NCBI RefSeq assembly: GCF_029360645.1 | Contig: NZ_JARDUA010000001.1 | Location: 930,001-994,000 of the forward strand | Source: Pontibacter litorisediminis | GTDB taxonomy: Bacteria; Bacteroidota; Bacteroidia; Cytophagales; Hymenobacteraceae | Direction of reading: 5' to 3' | Length of the DNA stretch: 64,000 nucleotides | Shown here: piece by piece, positions 7,305 to 16,497 of the stretch | How the letters are laid out: every line of letters starts with the position of its first letter | Numbering within the stretch: the stretch's first letter is position 1 | Made by a program: the position numbers and the translations under genes | The notes under the pieces: generated by a model | The model's database searches: none | What the model saw: the letters and a program-made list of their open reading frames with translations, nothing else | Told to the model about the DNA's origin: nothing

Positions 7305-8558
7305 CTACCCGACCTGTCCAAGATTCTCCATTTTCCGCTTAAAGAGCACTTCATTCGTAGTGTCATAGCCAAAGGCTAGTATCCCCGTTACCTTGCCAGC
7401 CACATATACAGGTTGGTAAGAGAAGTTGAAGAACCTCTCCTCTAAAGGCCTGGTTCCCTTCTGCGGAAGCAGGATTGGCACCCCCTCCGCCACATACGTC
7501 TCGCCAGTGTTGTATACATTGTCCAGCAGATTTATAAACCCCTGCTCCTCTATCTCTGGCAGCGCCTCCGCGAGCGGCAGGCCAATCAGGTTGCGGCCGG
7601 GGTAAAGCTGCTGGTACTTGTCGTTCAGTAATTCAAACCTGTGTTCCGGGCCTTTCAGGAGAACAAACATGGCTGGTGCCTCCATAATCAACGTCTCCAG
7701 CGTCTTCCGCTCCGACTCCGCTTTCTCATAAGCATGCTGCACCTGGTCCGATAGCTGTGCCATCTGCTCGTTAGACTCCAGCAGCTCCTGCACGAGCTTA
7801 CGGGTATCGTGGATGTCTGTGGAGCTACCCACCCACATGGTAATGTGGCCTTCCGCATCCTTCATGGGGTTGGCACGGCACAAGTGCCAGCGGTATTCGC
7901 CGTCTTTATCCCGCTTGCGCAACTCCACCTGCATCGCTTCGCCGTTAAGGATCGCACGCTCCCATTTTTCCTGCGTAACCTTCAGGTCATCCGGATGAAT
8001 TATCTCATGCCAACTGGCTTGATGCAGCTGCTCCAAAGTCACACCTGTATATTCTTCCCAACGCTTGTTGAAATAGGTTACCTGGCTCTTATCGTCTGTC
8101 GTGAAAACAAGCTGCGGCATGGCCTCGGCCATAAACCGGAATTTCTCGTTGCTCTCGTGCAGGGCCCTCTTCGCCTTCTCCCGCTCCGTCACGTCGGAGG
8201 TACGCTGGATGATGTACTCCACATTGCCTTCACTGTCTAACACAGGGGTGTGCGACGCCTCCCAATAACGCTCCTCATAGGTGCCGTCCGGTTTGGTCAG
8301 GTCGTAGCGGATCACGTCCAGGTAATCCACTTGCTTAGCACTTACGGCTCTGTCCAGCGACTTCCGTACCGGGTTTTCCTCATAGGGCAGCTCTTTATCC
8401 GGGAAAGCCTCCTGCAGAAAGTGCAGCCCCACAATGTCCTCGCGTCTGCGCATGGTAATCTGAAGGTATCTGTCTGTAGCGGCTAATATCTTGTAGGCTG
8501 GCGAAACCACGACCAAGGCCTCTGGCACGTTTTCAAATACTTTTACAAAATCCATCAT
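7305..8558 (-). CDS. multi-PAS sensory protein without output domain
   Basis: This 417-aa cytoplasmic protein contains three PAS-type modules, about residues 5-120, 135-255 and 285-405. The first two end in PAC signatures: YEERYWEASHTPVLDSEG in the first and GEYRWHLCRANPMKDAEG in the second. The short helix between domains 2 and 3 is a coiled-coil linker. No HisKA, HATPase, GGDEF or response-regulator domain follows. The chain stops with KRKMENLGQVG at the point where related proteins normally continue into a kinase. I chose the MM start at 8558; an in-frame extension to 8618 has no PAS residues. Output must come from a partner, possibly the CZB-like protein encoded 45 bases downstream. Confidence 0.78.
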   Translation of the reverse strand: MMDFVKVFENVPEALVVVSPAYKILAATDRYLQITMRRREDIVGLHFLQEAFPDKELPYEENPVRKSLDRAVSAKQVDYLDVIRYDLTKPDGTYEERYWEASHTPVLDSEGNVEYIIQRTSDVTEREKAKRALHESNEKFRFMAEAMPQLVFTTDDKSQVTYFNKRWEEYTGVTLEQLHQASWHEIIHPDDLKVTQEKWERAILNGEAMQVELRKRDKDGEYRWHLCRANPMKDAEGHITMWVGSSTDIHDTRKLVQELLESNEQMAQLSDQVQHAYEKAESERKTLETLIMEAPAMFVLLKGPEHRFELLNDKYQQLYPGRNLIGLPLAEALPEIEEQGFINLLDNVYNTGETYVAEGVPILLPQKGTRPLEERFFNFSYQPVYVAGKVTGILAFGYDTTNEVLFKRKMENLGQVG

Positions 8559-8686
8559 CAGGGTAGGTAATCGGTTGTTATGCGGGTGTTGCCAAAGATA
8601 CGCTGGGAACGGTTGCACTGCAACCTCCTAAACGCATAACAAGGAGAAGTGTTCTGTGTTAATTTAGTACAGCATGCGCAATTCAT

Positions 8687-8694
8687 TACCTTTG
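8687..8694 (+). promoter_or_regulatory. -7 promoter box TACCTTTG for the nitroreductase gene
   Basis: Exact TAnnTTTG match with a TTTA about 21 bases upstream. The leader to the ATG at 8790 would be about 90 bases. It lies in the divergent gap between the PAS gene and the nitroreductase gene. Confidence 0.5.
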
Positions 8695-8789
8695 GAGAGA
8701 AGCAGCCTGCTAGTGGTCGCTTTTGCCAGCCAGCAGCCGACACACAAGCATTCTGAGACAACAACCATTCTTTAGAAACGGAAGACCTT

Positions 8790-9377
8790 ATGAACGATAC
8801 TTTTGAAAGCCTAGCCCGTGTTATCACCCTGAGAAGAACGACAAAGCCGCCAAAAATGAACGGGCAACGCATACCCGACACCCAAGTACAACAGTTGCTG
8901 GAGCTTGCCGATTGGGCCCCCACCCACGGACACACCGAGCCCTGGCGCTTTATTGTTTACGCGGATGCTGCCGTTAAGGGCTTCTGCCAGCAGCACGCGG
9001 CGCTTTATGAGCAGAACACACCGGCAGACAAGTTCCTGAACGAGAAGTATGAGAAGCTGCTGCACATGGGCGAGAAGGCATCGCACGTTGTCGTGGCTTA
9101 CATGCGCCGCGGCGACCTGCCCAAAATTCCGGAGTTGGAGGAGATAGCCGCCACCTCCTGCGCCATCCAGAACCTCCTGCTAGGGGCCACAGCCTTGAAC
9201 ATTGCCAGCTACTGGGGCTCGGGCGGCATGGCCTACCATCCAAGTATGAAAAAGCACCTGCAGCTGCGGGAGCAGGACGTGGTGCTGGGCATTTTATACT
9301 TGGGCTATGCCGAAAACGCCGCGCACGAAGGCAAGCGCACCGTACCGCTGCCAGAGAAGGTAACCTGGGTCAGCTAG
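8790..9377 (+). CDS. nitroreductase family protein (YdjA-like)
   Basis: This 195-aa flavin-dependent NAD(P)H oxidoreductase fold resembles E. coli YdjA. The N-terminal FMN-binding segment reads LRRTTKPPKMNG (Arg-Arg contacts to FMN phosphate), then LLELADWAPTHGHTEPWRF, the usual 'APs..n.qPw.f' block. LLGATALNIASYWGSGG is the second cofactor loop, and VVLGILYLGYAE gives the C-terminal strand. Length suits the short YdjA group, which acts as a homodimer. Substrate is unknown. It stands alone between a divergent sensor gene and pgk. Confidence 0.85.
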   Translation: MNDTFESLARVITLRRTTKPPKMNGQRIPDTQVQQLLELADWAPTHGHTEPWRFIVYADAAVKGFCQQHAALYEQNTPADKFLNEKYEKLLHMGEKASHVVVAYMRRGDLPKIPELEEIAATSCAIQNLLLGATALNIASYWGSGGMAYHPSMKKHLQLREQDVVLGILYLGYAENAAHEGKRTVPLPEKVTWVS

Positions 9378-9422
9378 CTTAACAGCTCGTTTCTCTTTTG
9401 ATTTGATCCTGTTCCGCTTATC

Positions 9423-9448
9423 TTGCCATTGCCAAATCACTATATTTG
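9423..9448 (+). promoter_or_regulatory. putative pgk promoter
   Basis: TATATTTG at 9441-9448 is an exact TAnnTTTG match. The TTG at 9423-9425 is only 15 bases upstream, so the -33 half is weak. The ATG is at 9516. Confidence 0.45.
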
Positions 9449-9515
9449 TAGAGCAACAAAATTCCGTGGATCACGAAAAACGAGTTAACGCTTTTACGAA
9501 ATCATAACCATACCC

Positions 9516-10715
9516 ATGAGAACAATAGACGAGTATAACTTTGCCGGTAAGAAGGCTTTGGTCCGTGTAGACTTCAACGTGCCCCTCGACAGCGCGTATA
9601 AAATCACCGACGACACCCGCATCCGTGCGGCAGTGCCTACCATCAACAAGATCCTGAGCGATGGCGGTGCCGTGATCCTGATGTCGCACCTGGGCCGCCC
9701 GAAGAGTGGGCCTGAGGAGAAATTCTCGCTTCGCCACCTGGTGCCGCGCCTGGAGCAGGAGTTTAACACCCGCGTGCTGTTTGCCCCGGACTGTGTTGGC
9801 CCCGAGGCGGCGCAGCTGGCACAGGAGCTGCAGCCTGGCGAGATTCTGCTGCTCGAGAACCTGCGCTTCCACAAGGCAGAGGAGAAAGGTGACCCTGATT
9901 TTGCCAAGGCGCTGGCCTCGCTGGGAGATGTGTATGTGAACGATGCCTTCGGCACCGCCCACCGCGAGCATGCCTCCACAGCCGTTATTGCCCGTTATTT
10001 CCCGAACGACAAGCTGATGGGTTACGTGATGCAGGCCGAGCTGGATAACGCCCGCCGCGTGCTGGAGAACGCCGAGCGCCCGTTTACAGCCATCATGGGC
10101 GGCGCCAAGATCTCCGATAAGATCCAGATCATTGAGAAGCTGCTCGACCGCGTGGACAACCTGCTCATAGGCGGCGGCATGTCTTATACTTTCGTAAAGG
10201 CGGATGGCGGCCAGATCGGTTCCTCACTGGTGGAGGAAGACAAGCTGGAGCTGGCAAACCAACTCATCCGCATGGCCAAAGAAAAAGGCGTGAACATCAT
10301 GATCCCGGTGGACTCCGTGATTGCCGATGCTTTCAGCAACGACGCCAACATCGACACCAAGCTAAGCCACCACATTCCGCAGAACTGGATGGGGCTGGAC
10401 ATCGGGCCGGAGGCGCGCGAACAGTATGCCGCTGTTATCGCCAACTCCAAAACCATCCTCTGGAACGGCCCAATGGGGGTATTTGAAATGTCGAACTTCT
10501 CGGTGGGCACAGAGGCCGTGGCCGATGCCGTGGTGGCCGCCACAGCCAAAGGCGCTTACTCGCTGATCGGGGGCGGAGACTCTGCCGCTGCCGTGAATAA
10601 ATTTGGCTACGCCAGCCGCGTGTCCTATGTATCTACCGGTGGCGGAGCGCTGCTGGAATACATGGAAGGCAGAACCCTGCCTGGTGTGGCCGCACTCGAA
10701 CGCAATGATTATTAA
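9516..10715 (+). CDS. pgk: phosphoglycerate kinase
   Basis: Glycolytic enzyme that makes ATP from 1,3-bisphosphoglycerate in the cytosol. The hallmark RVDFNVPLD lies near residue 18, followed by SHLGRPK, the basic patch around [26 protein letters not shown], the hinge [18 protein letters not shown], and the nucleotide-binding GGGDSAAAV near the C-terminus. The 399-aa length is normal. It is transcribed alone from a TATATTTG-type promoter and ends in a hairpin placed just before the next ATG. Confidence 0.97.
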   Translation: MRTIDEYNFAGKKALVRVDFNVPLDSAYKITDDTRIRAAVPTINKILSDGGAVILMSHLGRPKSGPEEKFSLRHLVPRLEQEFNTRVLFAPDCVGPEAAQLAQELQPGEILLLENLRFHKAEEKGDPDFAKALASLGDVYVNDAFGTAHREHASTAVIARYFPNDKLMGYVMQAELDNARRVLENAERPFTAIMGGAKISDKIQIIEKLLDRVDNLLIGGGMSYTFVKADGGQIGSSLVEEDKLELANQLIRMAKEKGVNIMIPVDSVIADAFSNDANIDTKLSHHIPQNWMGLDIGPEAREQYAAVIANSKTILWNGPMGVFEMSNFSVGTEAVADAVVAATAKGAYSLIGGGDSAAAVNKFGYASRVSYVSTGGGALLEYMEGRTLPGVAALERNDY

Positions 10716-10726
10716 CCTTATACCCG

Positions 10727-10759
10727 CTGCCCTTCCCTAAACCAGAAGGGCAGTTTTTT
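10727..10759 (+). terminator. terminator or attenuator between pgk and the CoA-transferase gene
   Basis: CTGCCCTTC (10727-10735) pairs with GAAGGGCAG (10745-10753), followed by TTTTTT. Only about six bases separate the T run from the ATG at 10766, so the same hairpin could attenuate or regulate the downstream gene. Confidence 0.8.
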
Positions 10760-10765
10760 ATACCT

Positions 10766-12055
10766 ATGCTGGATAATAAAGCAAATTACAAAACTGCCGA
10801 GGAAGCCCTTTCAGTCATAAAGTCCGGGGACCGGGTGTTCATACAGGGCAGCGCGGCCACGCCGCAGTACCTGGTGCGTAAGCTGGCCGAGCGGGCTGAT
10901 GAGCTGCGCGATGTGGAGCTGGTGAGCATCACAACCTACGGCGAGTTCCCGCTCTCGGAGGAGCGCTACAAAGAATCGTTCTTCATCAACTCCCTGTTTG
11001 TGTCGGCCAACGTGCGCGAGGCCGTAAACAGCGGTCGCGGCGACTATGTCCCGATCTTCCTGAGTGAAATCCCGAACCTTTTCCGCTCAGGCCATATGCC
11101 GCTGGATGTGGCCATCGTGCACGTGTCGCCGCCCGACAGGCACGGCTATTGCTCGCTGGGCGTGTCGGTGGACATTACGCGCGAGGCCGTGCTGAACGCG
11201 AAGCACGTGATTGCCCAGGTGAACCCGCAAATGCCCCGCACCCACGGCGACGGTTTGATCCACATCAGGCGTTTCGACGTGCTGGTAGAGGTGGACGAGG
11301 CATTGCCGGAAGTTGACTATAGCCTGCGGATAACCGACAGGGAAAAGGCCATTGCCAAGTACATCGCTGAGATGGTGGAGGACGGCGCTACGCTGCAGAT
11401 GGGTATTGGCGCCATTCCCGACGCCGTGCTCAGCAGCCTGACCAATCACAAGGAACTGGGCATCCATACCGAGATGATGTCGAACGGCGTGATGGAGCTG
11501 GTGGAGAAAGGCGTCATCACCAACGAGCACAAGTACAGGCACCCGGGCCGCATCGCCACCGGCTTTATCGTGGGCAACCGCAAGTTCTACGATTTCGTGG
11601 ACGACAACCCGCTCATCCTGATGCAGCGTACCGACTATGTGAACGATGTGACCATCATCCGCTCCAACCCAAAGGTAACGGCCATCAACAGCGCCATCGA
11701 AATAGACCTGACGGGCCAGGTGGTAGCCGATACCATAGGCAAACACCAGTTCTCCGGCATCGGCGGGCAAATGGACTTCATACGCGGTGCCGCCCTGTCC
11801 CAGGGGGGTAAACCGATCATCGCCTTGCCTTCTGTTACGAACAAGGGTATCTCCAGAATCACCCCGCTCATAAACGAGGGGGCCGCCGTGACCACTACCC
11901 GTGCGCACGTGCACTACGTGGTCACTGAGTATGGCGTAGCCTACCTGTATGGCAAGAACCTGCGCCAACGCGCCAAGGCACTCATCAACATCGCCCACCC
12001 CGACCACCGCGAGCGGCTGGAGCGGGAGGCCGTGGACCGCTATGGCTACCTTTAG
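10766..12055 (+). CDS. acetyl-CoA hydrolase/CoA-transferase family protein
   Basis: This 429-aa family I-type CoA-transferase moves CoA between acyl-CoA and a short carboxylate (acetate, succinate or 4-hydroxybutyrate are the known family substrates). The catalytic Glu lies in NSAIEIDLTGQV. The CoA-binding GIGGQMDFIRGA and the C-terminal VVTEYGVAYLYGKNLRQRAK are characteristic. N-terminal GDRVFIQGSAATP starts the first lobe. There is no signal peptide. The gene has no obvious promoter of its own between the pgk hairpin and its ATG, so readthrough or a promoter inside pgk is likely. Exact substrate is undecided. Confidence 0.88.
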   Translation: MLDNKANYKTAEEALSVIKSGDRVFIQGSAATPQYLVRKLAERADELRDVELVSITTYGEFPLSEERYKESFFINSLFVSANVREAVNSGRGDYVPIFLSEIPNLFRSGHMPLDVAIVHVSPPDRHGYCSLGVSVDITREAVLNAKHVIAQVNPQMPRTHGDGLIHIRRFDVLVEVDEALPEVDYSLRITDREKAIAKYIAEMVEDGATLQMGIGAIPDAVLSSLTNHKELGIHTEMMSNGVMELVEKGVITNEHKYRHPGRIATGFIVGNRKFYDFVDDNPLILMQRTDYVNDVTIIRSNPKVTAINSAIEIDLTGQVVADTIGKHQFSGIGGQMDFIRGAALSQGGKPIIALPSVTNKGISRITPLINEGAAVTTTRAHVHYVVTEYGVAYLYGKNLRQRAKALINIAHPDHRERLEREAVDRYGYL

Positions 12056-12090
12056 GCTGTAGGCGCCAGACCCAACCTGCCTGCAAGTAT

Positions 12091-12128
12091 AAATCCCTGC
12101 CGCTTTTAAGAGTAGCAGGGATTTATTT
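12091..12128 (+). terminator. terminator after the CoA-transferase gene
   Basis: A perfect 10-bp stem AAATCCCTGC/GCAGGGATTT (12091-12100 and 12115-12124) is followed by a T-rich tail. Confidence 0.75.
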
Positions 12129-12162
12129 CTTATATTGATTTACCAAAGCCTGCCAACTGCCT

Positions 12163-13737
12163 ATGCTAAGAGTTCTCCTATCAAAACTGTTCCTGCTGCT
12201 CAGCCTTGTTTTATTTTATGGCTGTAGCTCCGGATCACAGCCAGCCTCCACCAATATGAGCGATTTTGATGTGCAGGAAGCCACCGTTGGGGAGATTCAC
12301 CAAGCCTTCAGGGAGGGCTCCTGCACCTGCCAGCAACTGGTGGCCACTTACCTGCAGCGCATAGACAAGTATGACCAGCCTACCGGGCTTAATGCCATTG
12401 TACTGACAAATCCCGAAGCCATGCAACGCGCCCAGGAACTGGACGAGGAGTTTACCCGCACCAAAAAGCTGCGCCCCCTGCACTGCATCCCGATCATCGT
12501 GAAAGACAACTACAATACCGCAGGCTTACAGACGGCCGCCGGGTCGTTGGCCATGAAAGGCTTTGAGCCCGCAGAGGACGCCACGCAGGTGAGGCGGCTG
12601 AAAGAGGCCGGAGCCATAGTGCTGGCCAAGTCCAACATGGCGGAGTGGGCCTTCAGCCCTATGGTTTCCATCAGCTCCATAGCAGGCGAAACACGCAACC
12701 CTTACAACCTGGAGCACGTGCCTGCAGGCTCCAGCGGTGGTACCGCCGCGGCTGTGGCGGCAAACTTTGGCACCATAGGGCTTGGCACTGACACCGGCAA
12801 TTCCATCCGGGGGCCTTCCTCGCACAACGCTTTGGTCGGCTTCCGGACCACCCTGGGCCTGACCAGCCGGGCAGGCATTGTGCCGCTTTACCTCCGCAAC
12901 GACGTGGGCGGCCCTATGGCACGCACCGTAGAGGACGCCACCCGGGTGCTGGAGCTGATTGCAGGCTACGATCCGGCTGACCCGCTAACGGCGCACAGCC
13001 GGGGCAAAGTGCCACAGAACTACCAGCAGTACCTGAAGAAGGACGGCTTGAAAGGTGCCCGCATCGGGGTGCTGCGGCAGCTGAGCGAGAAGGACCCGGA
13101 CCCACAGGTGAAGGCGCTGTTCGAGCAGGCCATCGCCGATTTGAGAGCCTTGGGAGCCGTGGTTGTGGACTCCTTAGAGATTGCGGATTTTGATAGCCTG
13201 CGCCAGGACCAGTGGTGTGATATGTTCCGGCAGGACCTGAACGACTACCTTGCCTCCCAAGGGCCGGACGTGCCTGTCAAGAGCCTGGATGAGGTGATCG
13301 CCTCCGGCAAGTATGCGCCCTACATCGAAGAGAACCTAAAGTACTTCCAGCAGCACCAGTTTGAGGAGAAAGGCGACTCCCATACGTGCGGCGATGCCTA
13401 TAACGATCCCAGAAGAATCGCTTTTCGGAATGCGGTGGATGCTGCCATGGATAAGCATAGGCTTGGCGCCATCATCTACCCCACCTGGAACAACCCACCT
13501 GCCAAGGTAGGCGATTTCTCCGGCTATAAGGGCGACAACAGCCAGATCATAGCGCCCCACACAGGGCAGCCGGCCTTTACTGTGCCAATGGGCTATACGT
13601 ATGAAAACCTGCCTGCCGGGCTGCAGTTTTTGGGGCGCATGTACGATGAGCCGACGCTCATAAAGTATACGTACGCCTATGAGCAGGGCACCAGGCACAG
13701 AAAGCCGCCGGTAAGGTTTACGGCCGTAGGAAAATAA
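12163..13737 (+). CDS. amidase-signature lipoprotein
   Basis: This 524-aa protein has a lipoprotein signal (hydrophobic segment, then LFYGC lipobox with Cys at about residue 21), so it is anchored to a membrane facing the periplasm. The amidase-signature triad is visible: Lys in IIVKDNYNTAG, Ser in the AGSSGGTAAAVAANFG loop, and the nucleophile Ser in GTDTGNSIRGPSS. The family hydrolyses amide bonds, and close homologues are often annotated as GatA-like. Membrane export rules out a role in tRNA amidation. Substrate is unknown. It is transcribed alone. Confidence 0.88.
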   Translation: MLRVLLSKLFLLLSLVLFYGCSSGSQPASTNMSDFDVQEATVGEIHQAFREGSCTCQQLVATYLQRIDKYDQPTGLNAIVLTNPEAMQRAQELDEEFTRTKKLRPLHCIPIIVKDNYNTAGLQTAAGSLAMKGFEPAEDATQVRRLKEAGAIVLAKSNMAEWAFSPMVSISSIAGETRNPYNLEHVPAGSSGGTAAAVAANFGTIGLGTDTGNSIRGPSSHNALVGFRTTLGLTSRAGIVPLYLRNDVGGPMARTVEDATRVLELIAGYDPADPLTAHSRGKVPQNYQQYLKKDGLKGARIGVLRQLSEKDPDPQVKALFEQAIADLRALGAVVVDSLEIADFDSLRQDQWCDMFRQDLNDYLASQGPDVPVKSLDEVIASGKYAPYIEENLKYFQQHQFEEKGDSHTCGDAYNDPRRIAFRNAVDAAMDKHRLGAIIYPTWNNPPAKVGDFSGYKGDNSQIIAPHTGQPAFTVPMGYTYENLPAGLQFLGRMYDEPTLIKYTYAYEQGTRHRKPPVRFTAVGK

Positions 13738-13841
13738 ACCTCATGTACTTTGTATGGCGCCGAAAGTATGCAAGTATGAGCCGGCTGCCATGGAGCGGTA
13801 CATGCAGCTGCACAGGAAGCCGGGTAAGCTTAAAGCCACTC

Positions 13842-14369
13842 CTACCTACCTTCCCTGGCCAGCAAGACTTTTGCCGTTACCAGCAGTTGCCCCACGTGCC
13901 GCATGGTATGCTCGGCGGCATGAAAAAGCAGGCCTTGTACGGTGGACGGCAACTGCTTCCGGCCCACCCCTCTGAAGTCGGTCAAGGCATTCTCATCTAT
14001 ACTTTTAAGTTGCTCCAGCGCCTTGTCCACCTGCTGGCCGAAAGTCTGGAGCAGGCCCTGCACATGGTACACCTGGTTTTCTGCGGGTTTGCCTTCGGCG
14101 TATAGGTAGTTTAGCTGCTCCTCCGTGAGCTGCCGCTGCTGGGCATAAGTAAAGAGCCGGTCGAGTACGCCTTTCAGGTGCTGCAGGTGGAACCCGATGG
14201 AGGCCACACCGGCTGGCCGCTCCCACAGCAGTTCATCCGGAAAGCCATCCAAATACGTGTGCACCTCCTCCCTTGCCTGCAGCAGCGCGTGTGCCACTGG
14301 CTGCAGCAGAGGCGGAATACCCTCCACAGGCCCGCTCATCCACGCCTCCGGTTTGGTTGCTTGTGTCAT
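13842..14369 (-). CDS. DinB family protein
   Basis: This 175-aa four-helix-bundle protein of the DinB/YfiT superfamily has likely metal-binding His residues in IGFHLQHLKG and HAAEHTMRHVGQ. Members are metal-dependent enzymes, some acting as thiol transferases (bacillithiol or mycothiol S-transferases), others unassigned. There is no signal peptide. It is 62 bases from the MDR gene on the same strand, so the two may be one transcript. The His spacing supports the family well but not a function. Confidence 0.82.
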   Translation of the reverse strand: MTQATKPEAWMSGPVEGIPPLLQPVAHALLQAREEVHTYLDGFPDELLWERPAGVASIGFHLQHLKGVLDRLFTYAQQRQLTEEQLNYLYAEGKPAENQVYHVQGLLQTFGQQVDKALEQLKSIDENALTDFRGVGRKQLPSTVQGLLFHAAEHTMRHVGQLLVTAKVLLAREGR

Positions 14370-14431
14370 TTTTGTTTCTGATCGGTATGTAGACTGAAAG
14401 CTACGTTATTCTCCACAGCTAAAGTATAAAT

Positions 14432-15379
14432 TTACGGGATGGCGTTTACCACCACCTTGCCCTTGGTCTTGCGCGTTTCCACTTGCTCGTGCGCCTTGCC
14501 CATATCCTCAAACTCGAACATGTGCGATACATGCGGCCGCAGGTGCCCTTGCTGCATCAGCTGCGCAATTTGCTCCTGGTCCTCGCCGCTGGAGTGCACC
14601 AGGTAGTTCTTGGCCTCTATGTTGCGTTTCTTCGCCTCCTCCTGCACAGCCTCTTTGGCCCCGCCCAGTATGGAGATTATTTTTCCCCCTTCCTTAAGGG
14701 TGGCTAGCGACCGGCGGGTGTTTTCTTCCCCTAAGGAATCCAGCACGATGTCTACGTCCATGGCGATGTCCTCCACGTTATACTGGTGGTAGTCAATCTG
14801 CTCGTCGGCTCCCATGTTTCGGATAAAGTCGTGGTTTTCGGGGGAGGCCGTGCCGATAACGGTGGCCTTAAAGTATTTGGCTATCTGCGTGGCGAAGTGG
14901 CCCACCCCGCCAGCCGCGGCATGGATGAGTACACGCTGCCCGGCTTTGATGCCGGCCTCGTGCACCAGCACCTGCCAGGCGGTAAGGGCGGCTAGCGTGG
15001 CGGCGGCGGCTTCGTGGTGCGGAATGTTGGCCGGCTTGTGCGCCAGGTGCGTTTCGGGAGCTGCCACATACTCCGCATACGCTTTGCCGTGACCCGGGAA
15101 GTTTACCATCCCAAACACCTCATCGCCCTCTTTAAAGTAGGTCACATCCTCTCCTATCGCCTCTACCACACCGGAGATGTCCCAGCCCAGGATAATGGGT
15201 GGCTCCTCCTTCAGCTTGTCGTACAAAGACTTCCCCTCCCGGGTCTTTGCGTCTACAGGATTCACACTGATGGCATGCACCCGCACCAGCACTTCGTTCT
15301 TCTGTGGTGTGGGTTTGTCTATTTCCTGCAGTTGTAGGTGCTCTATACCGCCGGGTTTGGTTAAAACAATTGCTTTCAT
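14432..15379 (-). CDS. zinc-independent MDR oxidoreductase (quinone reductase-like)
   Basis: This 315-aa medium-chain dehydrogenase/reductase has a GroES-like N-terminal domain (HAISVNPVDAKTREG, VIEGDEVFG-type loop) and a Rossmann domain with AAAGGVGHFATQIAKYF for NADPH. The Cys and His ligands of the zinc alcohol dehydrogenases are absent, as in the quinone oxidoreductase and zeta-crystallin branch. It probably reduces quinones or enals with NADPH in the cytosol. It is monocistronic or co-transcribed with the DinB gene just downstream. Confidence 0.88.
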   Translation of the reverse strand: MKAIVLTKPGGIEHLQLQEIDKPTPQKNEVLVRVHAISVNPVDAKTREGKSLYDKLKEEPPIILGWDISGVVEAIGEDVTYFKEGDEVFGMVNFPGHGKAYAEYVAAPETHLAHKPANIPHHEAAAATLAALTAWQVLVHEAGIKAGQRVLIHAAAGGVGHFATQIAKYFKATVIGTASPENHDFIRNMGADEQIDYHQYNVEDIAMDVDIVLDSLGEENTRRSLATLKEGGKIISILGGAKEAVQEEAKKRNIEAKNYLVHSSGEDQEQIAQLMQQGHLRPHVSHMFEFEDMGKAHEQVETRKTKGKVVVNAIP

Positions 15380-15490
15380 AGCTTCTGGATGATTGGTTGC
15401 ACATAACTATCTACTAGCAAGAACGCGAAGGCCACGGCTGAAGGTTATGCCAAGGCGGTAAGTTTTAAGTGAAGGCTCTTGATGGCGGAA

Positions 15491-16111
15491 TTACAGCTGT
15501 TTGCTGTCACGTCGATTTAGGTAGCTCAGCACCTGCCCCACCGAGTCCAGGTCGCCTTGGGCGTTATACTTGTGGATGCGCTCCATCTCACCGGCAATCA
15601 GCCCGGCGCGGGTGTTTTCTACTTTGCCCTGCGAGTGCGTGGCCTCGCGGCACCACGGCAAGGCTTTACCGGGAATGCTGTACAGGCACAGCTGTGGATA
15701 ATGCCGCCGTGCTGCCGTAGCGGCGGCCATAAAGGCCCGGGGCTGCTGAAACGGCGCCGCTGCCACGGCAACAGTCTGGTAGCCTTTGGCCTTAGCGTGT
15801 TTGGCCATGGCCTCGGCCTCTATCAAAGTATGCAGGTAGGCTGTACCGGGATCCGGAATGCCTTCTATTCGCTGTGGGGAGATGCCCCGGCTCACCAGCT
15901 CCCGGTGCCATGCCTCGTAGCCCGGGTAGCCGCTAAGGGGTTTTGTTTTCAGGAAAAGTACTTTCTGCACCCGCTCCTGCTCCAGCAGTTGCCGGGCCAC
16001 CGCAAAGCCCGACTCCTGGTTATCTTCTGTTTGCCCGAAAAGGAACAAGGCGTCCAAGGTCTGATCAGGCAGTGTATCGGCCAGCGACCTGATGATGAGT
16101 TCTTCTAACAT
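15491..16111 (-). CDS. YdcF/DUF218-like protein
   Basis: This 206-aa alpha/beta protein has no membrane anchor. An N-terminal strand (LDALFLFGQTE) is followed by a segment around VQKVLFLKTKPLSGYPGYE and a region AMAKHAKAKGYQTVAVAAAPFQQPRAFMAA, in the order of the DUF218 domain (YdcF, SanA, ElyC), where an acidic glycine-rich strand is followed by a 'TxAEA' helix. The match is partial. It is divergent from the VF530 gene. No substrate can be named. Confidence 0.45.
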   Translation of the reverse strand: MLEELIIRSLADTLPDQTLDALFLFGQTEDNQESGFAVARQLLEQERVQKVLFLKTKPLSGYPGYEAWHRELVSRGISPQRIEGIPDPGTAYLHTLIEAEAMAKHAKAKGYQTVAVAAAPFQQPRAFMAAATAARRHYPQLCLYSIPGKALPWCREATHSQGKVENTRAGLIAGEMERIHKYNAQGDLDSVGQVLSYLNRRDSKQL

Positions 16112-16170
16112 AGCCCCCTTATACGGCTGTTGCCACTGCAGGGTGCCGTTATACTTTGCCCTGAAATACG

Positions 16171-16178
16171 TAACTTTG
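16171..16178 (+). promoter_or_regulatory. -7 promoter box TAACTTTG directly ahead of the VF530 gene
   Basis: Exact TAnnTTTG match ending four bases before the ATG at 16183. If used, transcription would start at or within a base or two of the start codon, giving a leaderless mRNA. The gap to the divergent 16111 gene is only 71 bases. Confidence 0.4.
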
Positions 16179-16182
16179 CAGT

Positions 16183-16410
16183 ATGGCAGAAGAACAGAAA
16201 AACAATCCGCTGCACGGCGTAACGCTGCAGATGATGCTGGAGCACCTGGTAGAAGTATACGGCTGGGAGCACCTAAGCCACAAGATCAACCTTAACTGCT
16301 TTAAGAACAACCCCAGCATCAAGTCCAGCCTCACGTTCCTGCGCCGCACGCCCTGGGCCCGTGAGAAAGTGGAGGGTTTATACTTGTACACCCGCCGCAA
16401 GTTCAGGTAA
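16183..16410 (+). CDS. VF530-family DNA-binding protein
   Basis: This 75-aa protein matches the small VF530 (DUF2132) family end to end: [52 protein letters not shown]. The family has a helical DNA-binding fold known from a Vibrio fischeri structure; its role is not established. The spacing to the upstream TAACTTTG box suggests a leaderless mRNA. Confidence 0.9.
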   Translation: MAEEQKNNPLHGVTLQMMLEHLVEVYGWEHLSHKINLNCFKNNPSIKSSLTFLRRTPWAREKVEGLYLYTRRKFR

Positions 16411-16497
16411 GGCAGCCGGGCAAAGAATTTTGCAGCAAATGCAGGCTTATACTTTATAAGCTTTGGAGCCGCCGTTTATATTTTATATATTTCATAT

